DNA of 23,636 bases from Verrucomicrobiota bacterium (GCA_016871655.1 VHCR01000001.1:1-23636), one strand, 5' to 3'; positions 15,196 through 22,735 are shown, numbered from the stretch's first letter. Made by a program: numbers and translations. Notes: generated by a model not told the origin, from the sequence alone.

Positions 15196-15450
15196 CTAGT
15201 AGCCACCAAAACCCATGCTATCATCTTGCTCCACAAGAACCTTATCTAAAATCCGACCAGCAATAGTCAAGGCTCGCATCATAGCTTCTAGGCGAGACAA
15301 CTGCTCACGATCAACTTCTTTTTTAACCTTTTCTTCCGTTTGACGTCGCAGCTCCAAGACGCGATTGCGAAGCATTCCACGATAGCTTCCATTGCGATCG
15401 TTCGTGAGATGTTTTCCCATATCTGTTAACTGCTTCTTTTCGGTATGCAT
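15196..15450 (-). CDS. Small helical protein, SctE-like needle chaperone candidate
   Basis: An 84-residue protein, mostly two helices (MLRNRVLELRRQTEEKVKKE, then REQLSRLEAMMRALTIAGRI) with a short DDSMGFGGY tail. It directly follows sctD on the same strand, the position of yscE or cdsE, whose products are small helical co-chaperones of the needle subunit. The C-terminal helix pattern is like that of YscE, but similarity this short is weak evidence. The expected next genes, sctF (needle) and sctG, are not here; a MITE and the metal operon follow instead. ATG at 15450 is chosen; ATG at 15420 (MGKHLT) is possible. No SD. Confidence 0.5.
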   Translation of the reverse strand: MHTEKKQLTDMGKHLTNDRNGSYRGMLRNRVLELRRQTEEKVKKEVDREQLSRLEAMMRALTIAGRILDKVLVEQDDSMGFGGY

Positions 15451-15527
15451 AAAAGGAATCTAAGTTTTACAAAAAGAAATCTCTTATGTCAACAATTCGT
15501 CATTCATGCGCGAAGCGCCTTACATGG

Positions 15528-15553
15528 CCTGCAACCTGTACCCTGTATACCTT
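15528..15553. repeat. Heptamer array in the sctD-sctE spacer
   Basis: On the minus strand: GGTATACAGGGTACAGG TTGCAGG, period 7, starting 5 bases beyond the sctD stop. A hairpin AGGCGCTTCGCGC lies next to it. Only one side is seen in this spacer. Confidence 0.65.
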
Positions 15554-15557
15554 TCGT

Positions 15558-16934
15558 TCACTGCCCCGAAAGAGAAATCCATCTTTTGCTCCCCTGCCCC
15601 ACCAGTTCTATTCCTTTTGTGGTAATCGCTTCTACGGTGTAACCATTTCTTACTTTTGCTCCAATAAAAATATGTTCTCCATTTTGAAGTACAGCATAAG
15701 GAAATGAGGAGACAGAAACAGAGACAACAGGGGCGTTAAAGAAAATCTGCTGTTGCACGGGTGTAGGGCTCACCAAAACTAAATTAGCAAATTTTACTTT
15801 ATTTCCAAAAGTTGTTTCCAACTCTTGAATAGCTTTTTTCCAACGCGGTTGATCTCCGTCAAAAACAGATCCTGTCAAGGTTAGATTGTTTCGCTCTGGC
15901 GTTACAACAATCGCCCCAAATTGATTTTTCATCAGAATATTCATGGCCTTTTTTGCCGCCTCTTCTCCTAAAATAATATGAAACGTATTTTCTGTGATCG
16001 CTGGAATGTCTCTTGCTATCTGCTCTTTCATCGAATCAAAAACTTTTTGCGTAGGCACATATCCTGTCCATGTTGCTCTCCCTCTTTCATCAACAGTAAT
16101 AGAAACCGAAAGATTCAATGCCTGCATCATCGCTGTTCCACTATCATCAATATCATCAATGCTGATAAGAAGGCTGGCAACTGGGAGATTTCTTTTGTTA
16201 AGAATACGTCTCACTTCATCATATTCAATTTGATCTTTGGTATAGATATAACAAACGTTTTGTCCATTAACATTCACTGGCTTGATATAAATTTTAGGAA
16301 ATAATTTCTGTAAATTTTGAATAGCTGACTGAGTCACCTTTTGGTCTTGTCGCATATCAACTTCTTCTGTCTGTTGAAAAGAGGATGGCTTAAACTCCAG
16401 TTTATTAACCATAAGATTTTTGTGGACCAAGATTTTCAAAAAAGAAATTCCTAAAAATAAAAATGCTCCAACAATAATAAGACTCAGGATAGATGGGCGC
16501 GAAAGGGCAAATCTTTTTTTAAGCGACGTTGCCTTCGGCATCGCTGCTGGGGGTACTTTTGGCTCTTCCCTTGCGGGAGCAGGAGCAGCCTCCGCCCTGA
16601 CTTCCTGAATATTAGGAATAGTCACGGGAGGCCACAACTGCTCACTGGGACCTCCTGTCAAATGCGTACTTCCCAAAGTTAGCACATCTCCCAATTTTAA
16701 TTTTCCTGCAGCTTCTTCCAATTTTTTACCGTTGATAAAAACGATTCCTTCTTTGGGAACGATATCAAAGGATTCCTCTTCACCTTTTTTAATCTGACAA
16801 TGAACCGAGCAGATATGGGGATCATTAAGAATCAGATCGCAATCAACAGAAGTGCCCACGGTCACTTCTCCAGAAACAAGAATTTGCGCTCCTGCATTAG
16901 GACCGTTGAGGACTTTAATCAGCCAGGGTTTCAT
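15558..16934 (-). CDS. sctD: T3SS inner-membrane ring protein SctD (YscD/CdsD family)
   Basis: A 458-residue single-pass inner-membrane protein of the outer ring of the T3SS basal body. Residues 1 to about 100 form an FHA domain (KPWLIKVLNGPNAGAQILVS, GTSVDCDLILNDPHICSVHC, VFINGKKLEE). A Pro/Ala-rich linker precedes one membrane segment, ILSLIIVGAFLFLGISFL (about 150 to 170). The periplasmic part (about 200 to 458) has small alpha/beta ring-building modules and ends in a compact beta region (GTVEAITTKGIEL-like, seen as GYTVEAITTKGIELVG). The length is close to YscD (419) and far below the chlamydial CdsD (about 830). The ATG follows the array motif CCTGCAACCTG by 3 bases. It is 170 bases after sctV on the same strand. 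Confidence 0.85.
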   Translation of the reverse strand: MKPWLIKVLNGPNAGAQILVSGEVTVGTSVDCDLILNDPHICSVHCQIKKGEEESFDIVPKEGIVFINGKKLEEAAGKLKLGDVLTLGSTHLTGGPSEQLWPPVTIPNIQEVRAEAAPAPAREEPKVPPAAMPKATSLKKRFALSRPSILSLIIVGAFLFLGISFLKILVHKNLMVNKLEFKPSSFQQTEEVDMRQDQKVTQSAIQNLQKLFPKIYIKPVNVNGQNVCYIYTKDQIEYDEVRRILNKRNLPVASLLISIDDIDDSGTAMMQALNLSVSITVDERGRATWTGYVPTQKVFDSMKEQIARDIPAITENTFHIILGEEAAKKAMNILMKNQFGAIVVTPERNNLTLTGSVFDGDQPRWKKAIQELETTFGNKVKFANLVLVSPTPVQQQIFFNAPVVSVSVSSFPYAVLQNGEHIFIGAKVRNGYTVEAITTKGIELVGQGSKRWISLSGQ

Positions 16935-16937
16935 AAA

Positions 16938-17061
16938 CAGGTTGCAGGACTAAAAAGAACTACCTTTGCTCCAATTGATATTTTGTAATACGGTTTCATT
17001 TTTTTGATTTTAGCATAAGCCTTACTTTGATCTGTAACATGCAACCTGTAACCTGTAACCT
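16938..17061 (-). promoter_or_regulatory. sctD promoter cassette between inverted heptamer arrays
   Basis: On the minus strand the spacer reads: array AGGTTACAGGTTACAGG (17061-17032), then an extended -10 TGCTAAAAT at 17015-17007, then array CCTGCAACCTG (16948-16938), then the sctD ATG. The two arrays share the GTTACAG unit in opposite orientation. A run of read-through RNA from sctV could pair the arrays, while RNA started at the -10 could not. Promoter activity is inferred. Confidence 0.5.
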
Positions 17062-17104
17062 TAGTCTCTACAAGCCCATATTTTCTAGCTTCCAAAGCAT
17101 CAAC

Positions 17105-19237
17105 TCACAACGAAATACGTCCGAGCGGCTGAATATTAATCTCCTCTGTCAACTCCTGGTGAGAAAGAACATTGAGATTAGGAATATCGAGTTCAATTAA
17201 TTTTTTCATGTAGCGTCGCACATCCATGGAGGTGATTAATACAGGAGGCCGCTCTTTCATAGAAATATCACCAACCTGAGCTTTGACATTATCGATGAGT
17301 CGCTTGCTCGTTGCAGGGTCCATGGCTAAGAAACTTCCGGCAGATGTTTGCCGAATCGCTTTTCTAATTTGCTCCTCCGCAGCGGGCTCTAGAATGTAGG
17401 CAACAAGGACATTCCGGCCGCCGCTAAAATGATAGCTGATATAACGACGTAGAGCGATTCGCACATATTCGGTCAGCAACAACACATCTTTTTCTTTAGG
17501 AGCCCACTCGATCAATGCTTGAAAAATCAGACGAAGATTGCGGATGGAAATATCTTCTTGAACAAGACGCTGCAAGACTTCTGCAATTTTAGTCGGTGGC
17601 AACACGCGTTGCACTTCTCGAATAACTTCTCCATTTTCTGCTTCCATTTGCGAAAGCAAGGTTCGCGTTTCCTGCAACCCAATAAAGTCAGCAGCATATT
17701 TTTTGAGAATTAAAGAAATGTGGAAGCTCAATAACTTCGCTGAGTCCATACCAAACAATCCAATTTGTTGAAGTAATTTTTGCTGTGATCCTGCAACCCA
17801 GACTGCTGGAATTTGATCAGGAGGATGTTCGACAGGCTCAAAGGGAATATGAAAAGCTAATAAGTGTTCTTGACTCTCTTTGACATAAAGATAACCAGGC
17901 CTCAACACACCCATCGACATCGGCACTTCTTGGAGGAGTAATTGATATTGCCCCTTTTTAAGATTTTCATTAAATCGCAAATGAATACCTGGAAAAGGCA
18001 CCCCCAGGTCGTGATAGAGCGCACGCCGTACATAAATCAATTCATCATTTAAAGCCTCAGGTGAAATTTGTTCTTGGATAGCAGCATCAATTTCTAACAA
18101 AACGGGAACTGTAATAGAAAAATCATTCTCCTTAGCCGGTTCTTCCCCGGGCTTTCCTCCTCCCGCGGGACTTCCAGGAGTACCGCTACCCGCAGCTGCT
18201 GCTGGTGTTTTGCCGGGAGATAATAAAACAGAACCTTTTTTAAGCAGTGGTTGCAATGTTCCTCGCTGAAGCATGTACCCAAACGACAAAATAAAAATCG
18301 CCAAAATACCAAATTGAATTTTTGGAAATCCAGGAACAACAACAAGACCGAGCAAGATTACTCCCGCGATGATCATCGCTTTTGGCACCGCCAACACCTG
18401 CCCAAAAATATCAGTACCAAGACCCGCTTTTTCTTCCGAGCCAGTACGCGTGACAATAATACCTGCTGTGATGGTAATCAAAAGACCTGGAATCTGCGAT
18501 ACCAAAGCATCACCAATTGACAAGATGGAATAAGTCTGAACCGCAGCACCCACCTGCATTTTTTTCATCAGCACTCCAATGGTAATTCCTGCGATAATGT
18601 TAATCGAAACAATGATCAATGTTGCGATTGCATCTCCTTTTACGAATTTCATAGCACCATCCATCGCACCAAACACTTGGCTCTCTTTTTCAACATTCGA
18701 ACGTCGACGTTGCGCTTCTTTAATATCAATCACCCCTGCTCTCATATCGGCATCAATACTCATTTGCTTACCGGGCATAGCATCCAACGTAAAACGAGCA
18801 GCTACTTCTGCTACACGTTCAGAACCTTTGGTGACAACGATGAATTGAACAACGAGCAAGATTAACCAGACAACGACACCGACTACAAAATTTCCTCCAA
18901 CAACAAAATTTCCGAAAGCATAAATGACCTCTCCTGCATAACCATCGAGCAAGATCATACGCGTGGAAGTAATATTGAGCGACAATCGAAAGAGTGTTGT
19001 AATCAGGAGGACACTCGGGAAGGTCGAAAAGGCTAAGACCGTAGGCACATAAAGAGCCATCATGACCAAAATAATCGAGATTGTGAGGTTCAACGAAATG
19101 AGGCTATCCAACAACCATGCCGGAATCGGCAAAATGAAAAGCGCAATAATCGCAATAATCAGAATCGCGATATAAAGATCTCCAAATTTCTGTGCGCGGG
19201 TAACCCAGCCATGAAGTTGGTTTAAAAAATCAGTCAT
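17105..19237 (-). CDS. sctV: T3SS export gate protein SctV (YscV/LcrD/CdsV)
   Basis: A 710-residue export apparatus protein of the FHIPEP family, which forms the nonameric gate that receives substrates from the ATPase. The first 330 or so residues hold 7 to 8 membrane segments; the FHIPEP-type motif RFTLDAMPGKQMSIDADMRA and NVEKESQVFGAMDGAMKFVK are diagnostic. A Gly/Pro/Ala-rich linker (about 345 to 375, TPAAAAGSGTPGSPAGGGK) joins the cytoplasmic nonamer domain, which contains EWAPKEKDVLLLTEYVRIAL and the C-terminal RPPVLITSMDVRRYMKKLIE. Several features (Ysc-like neighbours SctX and SctY) favour the T3SS branch over flagellar FlhA. The ATG overlaps the sctY stop (ATGA), indicating coupled translation. 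Confidence 0.96.
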   Translation of the reverse strand: MTDFLNQLHGWVTRAQKFGDLYIAILIIAIIALFILPIPAWLLDSLISLNLTISIILVMMALYVPTVLAFSTFPSVLLITTLFRLSLNITSTRMILLDGYAGEVIYAFGNFVVGGNFVVGVVVWLILLVVQFIVVTKGSERVAEVAARFTLDAMPGKQMSIDADMRAGVIDIKEAQRRRSNVEKESQVFGAMDGAMKFVKGDAIATLIIVSINIIAGITIGVLMKKMQVGAAVQTYSILSIGDALVSQIPGLLITITAGIIVTRTGSEEKAGLGTDIFGQVLAVPKAMIIAGVILLGLVVVPGFPKIQFGILAIFILSFGYMLQRGTLQPLLKKGSVLLSPGKTPAAAAGSGTPGSPAGGGKPGEEPAKENDFSITVPVLLEIDAAIQEQISPEALNDELIYVRRALYHDLGVPFPGIHLRFNENLKKGQYQLLLQEVPMSMGVLRPGYLYVKESQEHLLAFHIPFEPVEHPPDQIPAVWVAGSQQKLLQQIGLFGMDSAKLLSFHISLILKKYAADFIGLQETRTLLSQMEAENGEVIREVQRVLPPTKIAEVLQRLVQEDISIRNLRLIFQALIEWAPKEKDVLLLTEYVRIALRRYISYHFSGGRNVLVAYILEPAAEEQIRKAIRQTSAGSFLAMDPATSKRLIDNVKAQVGDISMKERPPVLITSMDVRRYMKKLIELDIPNLNVLSHQELTEEINIQPLGRISL

Positions 19238-19581
19238 TTAAATTGAAGAAATTGATACGCAGCCATACCTGAATCTTCAAGTCGTTGTAACCTCCACAAC
19301 ACACGACTCAAGATTAAAAAAGTTGCTGCTCGTTCTTGTTGAGTCATCTCTAATTCAAGACTCTCTTCTAAAATTTCTTTCGCTCGAGCTGGATTACCTG
19401 ATTCCAACTCACTCCGTGCTAAAGCCCGCAGCAAGCGACTCTCACTCGGACGTAATTTGACCAAGAGCCTCAAATAATCACGAGCTCGTTCCGGCTTTCC
19501 ATAGATCATATAAAGATAACTCAACACATCCAGCAGTGCATGCAACCGTTCTCGATGGCTAGGATGAAGGTGTCGACTCAT
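19234..19581 (-). CDS. sctY: TPR protein, SctY (YscY-like) export chaperone
   Basis: A 115-residue protein of three TPR-like helical pairs: LLDVLSYLYMIYGKPERARD, LRALARSELESGNPARAKEI, and a C-terminal ILSRVLWRLQRLEDSGMAAY pair ending in QFLQFK. In Yersinia YscY (114 residues) is a TPR chaperone that binds the early substrate YscX and docks on YscV, and the gene order yscX-yscY-yscV is the same as here. The end, LSR followed by AYQFLQFK, has the same layout as the YscY end, which closes with a 'LSRA...AYQHYLELK' pattern. I use ATG 19581, giving the YscY length; TTG or GTG starts near 19620 would overlap sctX and add 12 to 13 residues. Coupled by ATGA to sctV. Rated below certainty because TPR similarity is general. 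Confidence 0.72.
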   Translation of the reverse strand: MSRHLHPSHRERLHALLDVLSYLYMIYGKPERARDYLRLLVKLRPSESRLLRALARSELESGNPARAKEILEESLELEMTQQERAATFLILSRVLWRLQRLEDSGMAAYQFLQFK

Positions 19582-19609
19582 TGGTGAGAAAAAAACAGAT
19601 TCATTATGA

Positions 19610-19996
19610 TTACCCACCAAGAAGAGTTCGTCGAAATGCTGCTAACAATTCGTGATTCATGATTTCTTCTTGGAGCATCTCTTGAACACGAGCAATATCA
19701 TGCATAGGAGCAATTCCTCCTGCTGCGTCAAGGAGGGGCACCATATCGGCAATCAATGATTTGAGGGATTCTTTTGACAAAATTTTGAGCGTCTCCGGTG
19801 GAAGATTCAGTGAATTCGTCTCTACCTCATCAAGCTGATAACTTTTAAAGAGCTCTTCCAACTTACCTCCAACGGGCGCTTCTCCTAATACTGGTGGCGA
19901 GGGATCTTCTTTTGGCAAGGCAGCAAAAGGAGTAAACTGACTAACAGTAATGACTCCTGACGTAAAATCAAATGGCGAAAGACCCTCGATGGACAT
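19610..19996 (-). CDS. sctX: SctX (YscX-like) early T3SS substrate candidate
   Basis: A 128-residue protein at the position of yscX, directly before a YscY-like gene and sctV. It begins MSIEGLSPFDFTSG, has a Pro-rich disordered region (FAALPKEDPSPPVLGE), then helices ending VQEMLQEEIMNHELLAAFRR. YscX is 122 residues, with a similar 'GIEKLS' opening and a helical C-terminus that binds YscY. Sequence identity is low, so synteny carries most of the weight. The ATG at 19996 is chosen; a longer frame starting at TTG 20056 would be made only of heptamer array and hairpin sequence. A YscX-YscY pair is a mark of the Ysc family and is not known to me in standard chlamydial T3SS. Confidence 0.6.
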   Translation of the reverse strand: MSIEGLSPFDFTSGVITVSQFTPFAALPKEDPSPPVLGEAPVGGKLEELFKSYQLDEVETNSLNLPPETLKILSKESLKSLIADMVPLLDAAGGIAPMHDIARVQEMLQEEIMNHELLAAFRRTLLGG

Positions 19997-20004
19997 GGGA
20001 AGAA

Positions 20005-20156
20005 AGTAACGGGTAACGAGTGGCGAGTAACGAGTGAAGTTACTTGCCTTCGGCAAATTTATAAAACAATAACGCTATCATAACACGTTAATTTAATCAA
20101 TTCGATGAACTTCGCCTATTTGCTTACTCGCTACCCGCCACCCGTTACTCGCTACT
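20005..20156 (-). promoter_or_regulatory. T3SS cassette A: array, TGTTATGAT promoter, hairpin, array
   Basis: On the minus strand, toward sctX: a GTAACGA/GTAGCGA array (20156-20123, overlapping the chaperone stop), AAATAGGCGAAGTTC, an extended -10 TGTTATGAT (20085-20077), hairpin TTGCC-GAA-GGCAA (20056-20044), then the inverted array CTCGTTACTCGCCACTCG (20038-20005), 9 bases before the sctX ATG. Cassette B at 20651-20773 is a diverged copy on the other strand. Promoter function is inferred. Confidence 0.6.
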
Positions 20157-20511
20157 GCAGCATCTTATCCATCGTGTCAGTCAATCCATCCAGAGCCTGA
20201 GAAAGAAAAGCTGCAGTTACTTCACTCTCTTCAAAAATATAAAAAATCCCAAGCATTTCATCATGAACTTGCGCATGGAGTGGATGAAAATTGTTTTCTT
20301 TAAAATGACACATTCCTAAAATATTTCGTGCACTAAATAAATAAGGATTTTCAATTTTTCTAGTCAGCCCCATGAGTAACTTATTTTTGATATTAAAAAA
20401 TTGAAGATCACCAACTCCCTCAATCGAAAGGCGCAGCTTGCCCTCCTCTCCCATCAAGACTCCTTGGAGCCCATATTGATTACAAAATTCTTGAATGGTA
20501 TCTGAAATCAT
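20152..20511 (-). CDS. T3SS chaperone, SycN-like
   Basis: A 119-residue small acidic protein with the alpha/beta layout of class I T3SS chaperones: an N-terminal helix MISDTIQEFCNQYGL, central strands GKLRLSIEGVGDLQFFNIKN, another strand pair ILGMCHFKENN and GIFYIFEESE, and a final helix AFLSQALDGLTDTMDKML. The opening and the closing helix resemble SycN, which with YscB chaperones YopN in Yersinia, and the order sycN-yscX-yscY-yscV is the Ysc order. The gatekeeper sctW, its likely partner, is on the opposite strand 1 kb away. The ATG follows the array motif CCTGTAACCTG by 5 bases, with no SD. CesT/SycE-type chaperone is the alternative. Confidence 0.6.
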   Translation of the reverse strand: MISDTIQEFCNQYGLQGVLMGEEGKLRLSIEGVGDLQFFNIKNKLLMGLTRKIENPYLFSARNILGMCHFKENNFHPLHAQVHDEMLGIFYIFEESEVTAAFLSQALDGLTDTMDKMLQ

Positions 20512-20515
20512 GAAA

Positions 20516-20549
20516 ACAGGTTACAGGGTACAACGTTTCAGGGTACAGG
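20516..20549. repeat. Heptamer array before the SycN-like gene
   Basis: Plus strand: AACAGGTTACAGGGTACAAC then GTTTCAGGGTACAGG, period 7, GTTACAG type. On the coding strand of the chaperone gene it reads CCTGTAACCTG just before the ATG. Its best inverted match is the array before sctW, about 1 kb away. Confidence 0.65.
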
Positions 20550-20650
20550 AAATATTCGAGTTAATTTTGATATGTAGACTCTGTCCTAGGGGATTTCTGT
20601 TTTAGTGTTATGATTCCAGAAGCTTGATGAGTTCTGGTGTTTCAAACAAA

Positions 20651-20773
20651 GTACCGAGTAACGAGTAACGATTGAATAGGCTGAAACTCACTATTCCGAC
20701 AATATTGGCATGTTATGATGTCGTTATTTTTTATGAATTTGCCGTAGGCAACTATTGCATTCGTTACTAGTGA
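20651..20773 (+). promoter_or_regulatory. T3SS cassette B: array, TGTTATGAT promoter, hairpin, array
   Basis: Plus strand: GAGTAACGAGTAACGATT (20656-20673 region), AATAGGCTGAAACTC, extended -10 TGTTATGAT (20711-20719), CGTTATTTTTTATGAATT, hairpin TTGCC-GTA-GGCAA (20739-20751), then TCGTTACTAG. It matches cassette A throughout but in the opposite direction, pointing at the SPOA gene. The hairpin loop differs (GTA against GAA) while both arms are kept. Confidence 0.6.
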
Positions 20774-20933
20774 CTTTTTCTATAGTTGCATCGATCATCA
20801 AACAACAATAGACCTGCATTTTCAAAAACGACTCACTTTTCAATAGGCTCTATGTATTCTGAGAAGTCGATTTTTTGAGGTGCTGATGCGTTGGTGGTTT
20901 GACCTCTCTTGAAATTTGGGTTATGAATGGAAC

Positions 20934-21470
20934 ATGCTTGATCCTGAAGAAAAAAAAACAGAGCCAGAACAAAACCCTTCTTCAGTAGCAGAGAATTCCA
21001 TTCCTGCCTCAGAAAATTTGAGCCTTTCTGAGTCAAGAGAAGAGGTTGTTTTAGAAGCTGCTCAGGCAGCAACGCTACCACAAAGGAATCCTTTGCAATC
21101 TGCTCCTCTTCCAAAAGTGGAGTTAAAAAAACATGCGACAGCTGTAGCTCTGCCGCATACAGCAACACCGCCTGCTTCAGGAGCTCCAGCTTCACTTACA
21201 ACGGAACCAGTTTTAACTAGCCTCAAAAAAGAAGATAATACGAATTTGCCTCGATTATCAATAGAAGTAGAAATAGATTTTGTCTTAGATCGCAAGTGCA
21301 TTCCCTTGTCAGCATTGAGCACTCTTGCCGTAGGAGAGATGATCACGTTGAGTGGTGCTGATTTTAAGGCGACACTCTTTTTGCAAGAAAAAGCAATTGG
21401 AGAAGGAGAACTCGTGCTGGTCGACGAAAAGCCAACGATTCAAATAACAAAAATTTTTAATGTCTCTTGA
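20934..21470 (+). CDS. Single-SPOA SctQ/FliN-like C-ring protein
   Basis: A 178-residue protein. The first 105 or so residues are Ser/Pro/Ala/Glu-rich and look disordered (ALPHTATPPASGAPASLTTE). The C-terminal 70 residues are a SPOA domain: RLSIEVEIDFVLDRKCIPLS, ALSTLAVGEMITLSGADFKA, and GEGELVLVDEKPTIQITKIF. SPOA domains build the cytoplasmic sorting platform (SctQ) or flagellar C-ring (FliN). A full SctQ has about 300 residues and two SPOA domains; here only the C-terminal one is present, resembling the short SctQ-C product made by internal initiation in other systems. The start is uncertain: ATG 20934 is used, TTG 20916 is possible. Its position between cassette B and sctW supports a T3SS role. 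A minus-strand frame over it is a shadow. Confidence 0.75.
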   Translation: MLDPEEKKTEPEQNPSSVAENSIPASENLSLSESREEVVLEAAQAATLPQRNPLQSAPLPKVELKKHATAVALPHTATPPASGAPASLTTEPVLTSLKKEDNTNLPRLSIEVEIDFVLDRKCIPLSALSTLAVGEMITLSGADFKATLFLQEKAIGEGELVLVDEKPTIQITKIFNVS

Positions 21471-21503
21471 GCGAAAGATTCATTGAGAATTTTTTTTGCT
21501 GCG

Positions 21504-21532
21504 ACCTGTAACCTGGAACCTGTAACCTGCAG
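21504..21532. repeat. Heptamer array just before sctW
   Basis: ACCTGTAACCTGGAACCTGT then AACCTGCAG, period 7 (CCTGTAA, CCTGGAA, CCTGTAA, CCTGCAG). It ends 3 bases before the sctW ATG, where a ribosome binding site would normally be. Confidence 0.8.
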
Positions 21533-21535
21533 CAC

Positions 21536-22735
21536 ATGTTTAACACACGCATCACTTCTCGACATTACGAGCCAGTAGGAGGTGGCATAGATACTTCCGA
21601 TCTGCAGGGCGTGGGGCTTTATCGTGGCAGAGAAATCAAAAAATCAAAAGTCAGTGATGATATCGATTTTGGCGTGCACGAAGAGCAAGATGATCAGGAG
21701 GGAAAATCATCAGGGAGCTCTAAAGGAGAATTAAAAATCAAATTTCAAGAACGTGAAAAACAAGCTTTTTCTGATGAGCAAGAACACCTTCCTGACTTTG
21801 AAGAATTTGCTAATTCTCCTGGGTTTAAAAAATTCATGGCTCAACTTCGAAAGGGGCAACGGAGTGAGACCTACGAAGAAATTAAGGAAGCTTTAGACAC
21901 GACCTTCGATGATCCAACATTAAAGCATGCTGCGCTTGTTGGAGCTATCAAACTTTTGGAAGACCAGCCTGATCAAGAAGAGCTCAAAGAATTATTGCAG
22001 CAGATTCTTAACGAATTGCTTGATAGCAGCGGTGCTGAGGTGCGAGCAGGTTACAATGTTTCTCATGTTGCTGAGTCGATGTCGGAAGGGGCAACAGATC
22101 TCATCGCACAACTTCGAGATTTTTATTGTCAGGTTGTTTTTAGCGATCAAAGCCTTGTTGATACTTATCGTACCATCATGAACGATTTTCCAGATCAAGT
22201 AGAGCGAGAAAAAAAAGAGAAAGAAAAAAAGAACAAGCAGCAGTATGTACCCGAAGAGGTCGATGGTCCCGAAGGGCAACTGCGATTAGAAAAAGCATTA
22301 GAATTTCTTATGAAAGGATTGGGAGCAGAATTAAAATCCAATCGCCCCTCTTTAGAGCCAGGGATGCTAAAAAAAGTTTTGGATGGAATTTGTGGAATGG
22401 AGTTTTTTCGTAATACGTATCGTAACTTTTTGGAAATGCTGACCAAATTAAACAAAGATTGCCAAAGCATTCCCATAAAACCATCACGGCTCATTAACGA
22501 AATATTGAATCGTGTCATCCAAGACAAAATTAGCGATGAAGATTTTTTAAAAGTTGCTCAACAATTTGGTGTCCCTCCATTGCAACTTTCCATTTATTTT
22601 TTAACACGAGTTTATGAAATGGTGCGTCTTTTCCCGGAACGTATTTTTCCGAGTGGGAAAAATAGAGAAGTTTGTTTAACTGCTATTCAACATGCATTAG
22701 ACTCCGCCATTGCAAGAGAAAGTGAAGTCGCATAG
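21536..22735 (+). CDS. sctW: T3SS gatekeeper SctW (YopN-TyeA/CopN family)
   Basis: A 399-residue gatekeeper that controls the switch from translocator to effector secretion. The N-terminus is polar and disordered (about 1 to 75, MFNTRITSRHYEPVGGG), as expected for a secreted plug with a chaperone-binding region. The three-helix-bundle repeats follow: FKKFMAQLRKGQRSETYEEI, HAALVGAIKLLEDQPDQEEL and EVRAGYNVSHVAESMSEGAT, which has the HrpJ/YopN-type pattern. The C-terminal part, QFGVPPLQLSIYFLTRVYEM onward, corresponds to TyeA, so YopN and TyeA are fused as in CopN (about 420) rather than split as in Yersinia. A charged EKKEKEKKNKQ insertion lies at about 225. ATG, no SD; a CCTGTAACCTG array lies just before it. 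It follows the SPOA gene by 65 bases. Confidence 0.85.
   Translation: MFNTRITSRHYEPVGGGIDTSDLQGVGLYRGREIKKSKVSDDIDFGVHEEQDDQEGKSSGSSKGELKIKFQEREKQAFSDEQEHLPDFEEFANSPGFKKFMAQLRKGQRSETYEEIKEALDTTFDDPTLKHAALVGAIKLLEDQPDQEELKELLQQILNELLDSSGAEVRAGYNVSHVAESMSEGATDLIAQLRDFYCQVVFSDQSLVDTYRTIMNDFPDQVEREKKEKEKKNKQQYVPEEVDGPEGQLRLEKALEFLMKGLGAELKSNRPSLEPGMLKKVLDGICGMEFFRNTYRNFLEMLTKLNKDCQSIPIKPSRLINEILNRVIQDKISDEDFLKVAQQFGVPPLQLSIYFLTRVYEMVRLFPERIFPSGKNREVCLTAIQHALDSAIARESEVA

Larger units (their letters stand above)
20512..20933. other. Divergent T3SS spacer of about 420 bases
   Basis: This region separates the leftward chaperone-X-Y-V genes from the rightward SPOA-sctW genes. It holds the array at 20516-20549, another TGTTATGAT at 20606-20614 on the plus strand, and cassette B at 20651-20773. 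From 20774 to 20933 I see no gene and no clear SD before the next start. Confidence 0.5.

Noticed and set aside
19997..20056. N-terminal extension of SctX starting at TTG
   Set aside because: It is made entirely of the hairpin and heptamer array; the ATG at 19996 gives YscX-like length.
20005..20156. CRISPR-like array
   Set aside because: Units are 7 bases with no unique spacers, and no cas genes are present.
20833..21195. 120-residue minus-strand frame opposite the SPOA gene
   Set aside because: The plus-strand frame has a clear SPOA domain; this one resembles no family and fits a shadow.
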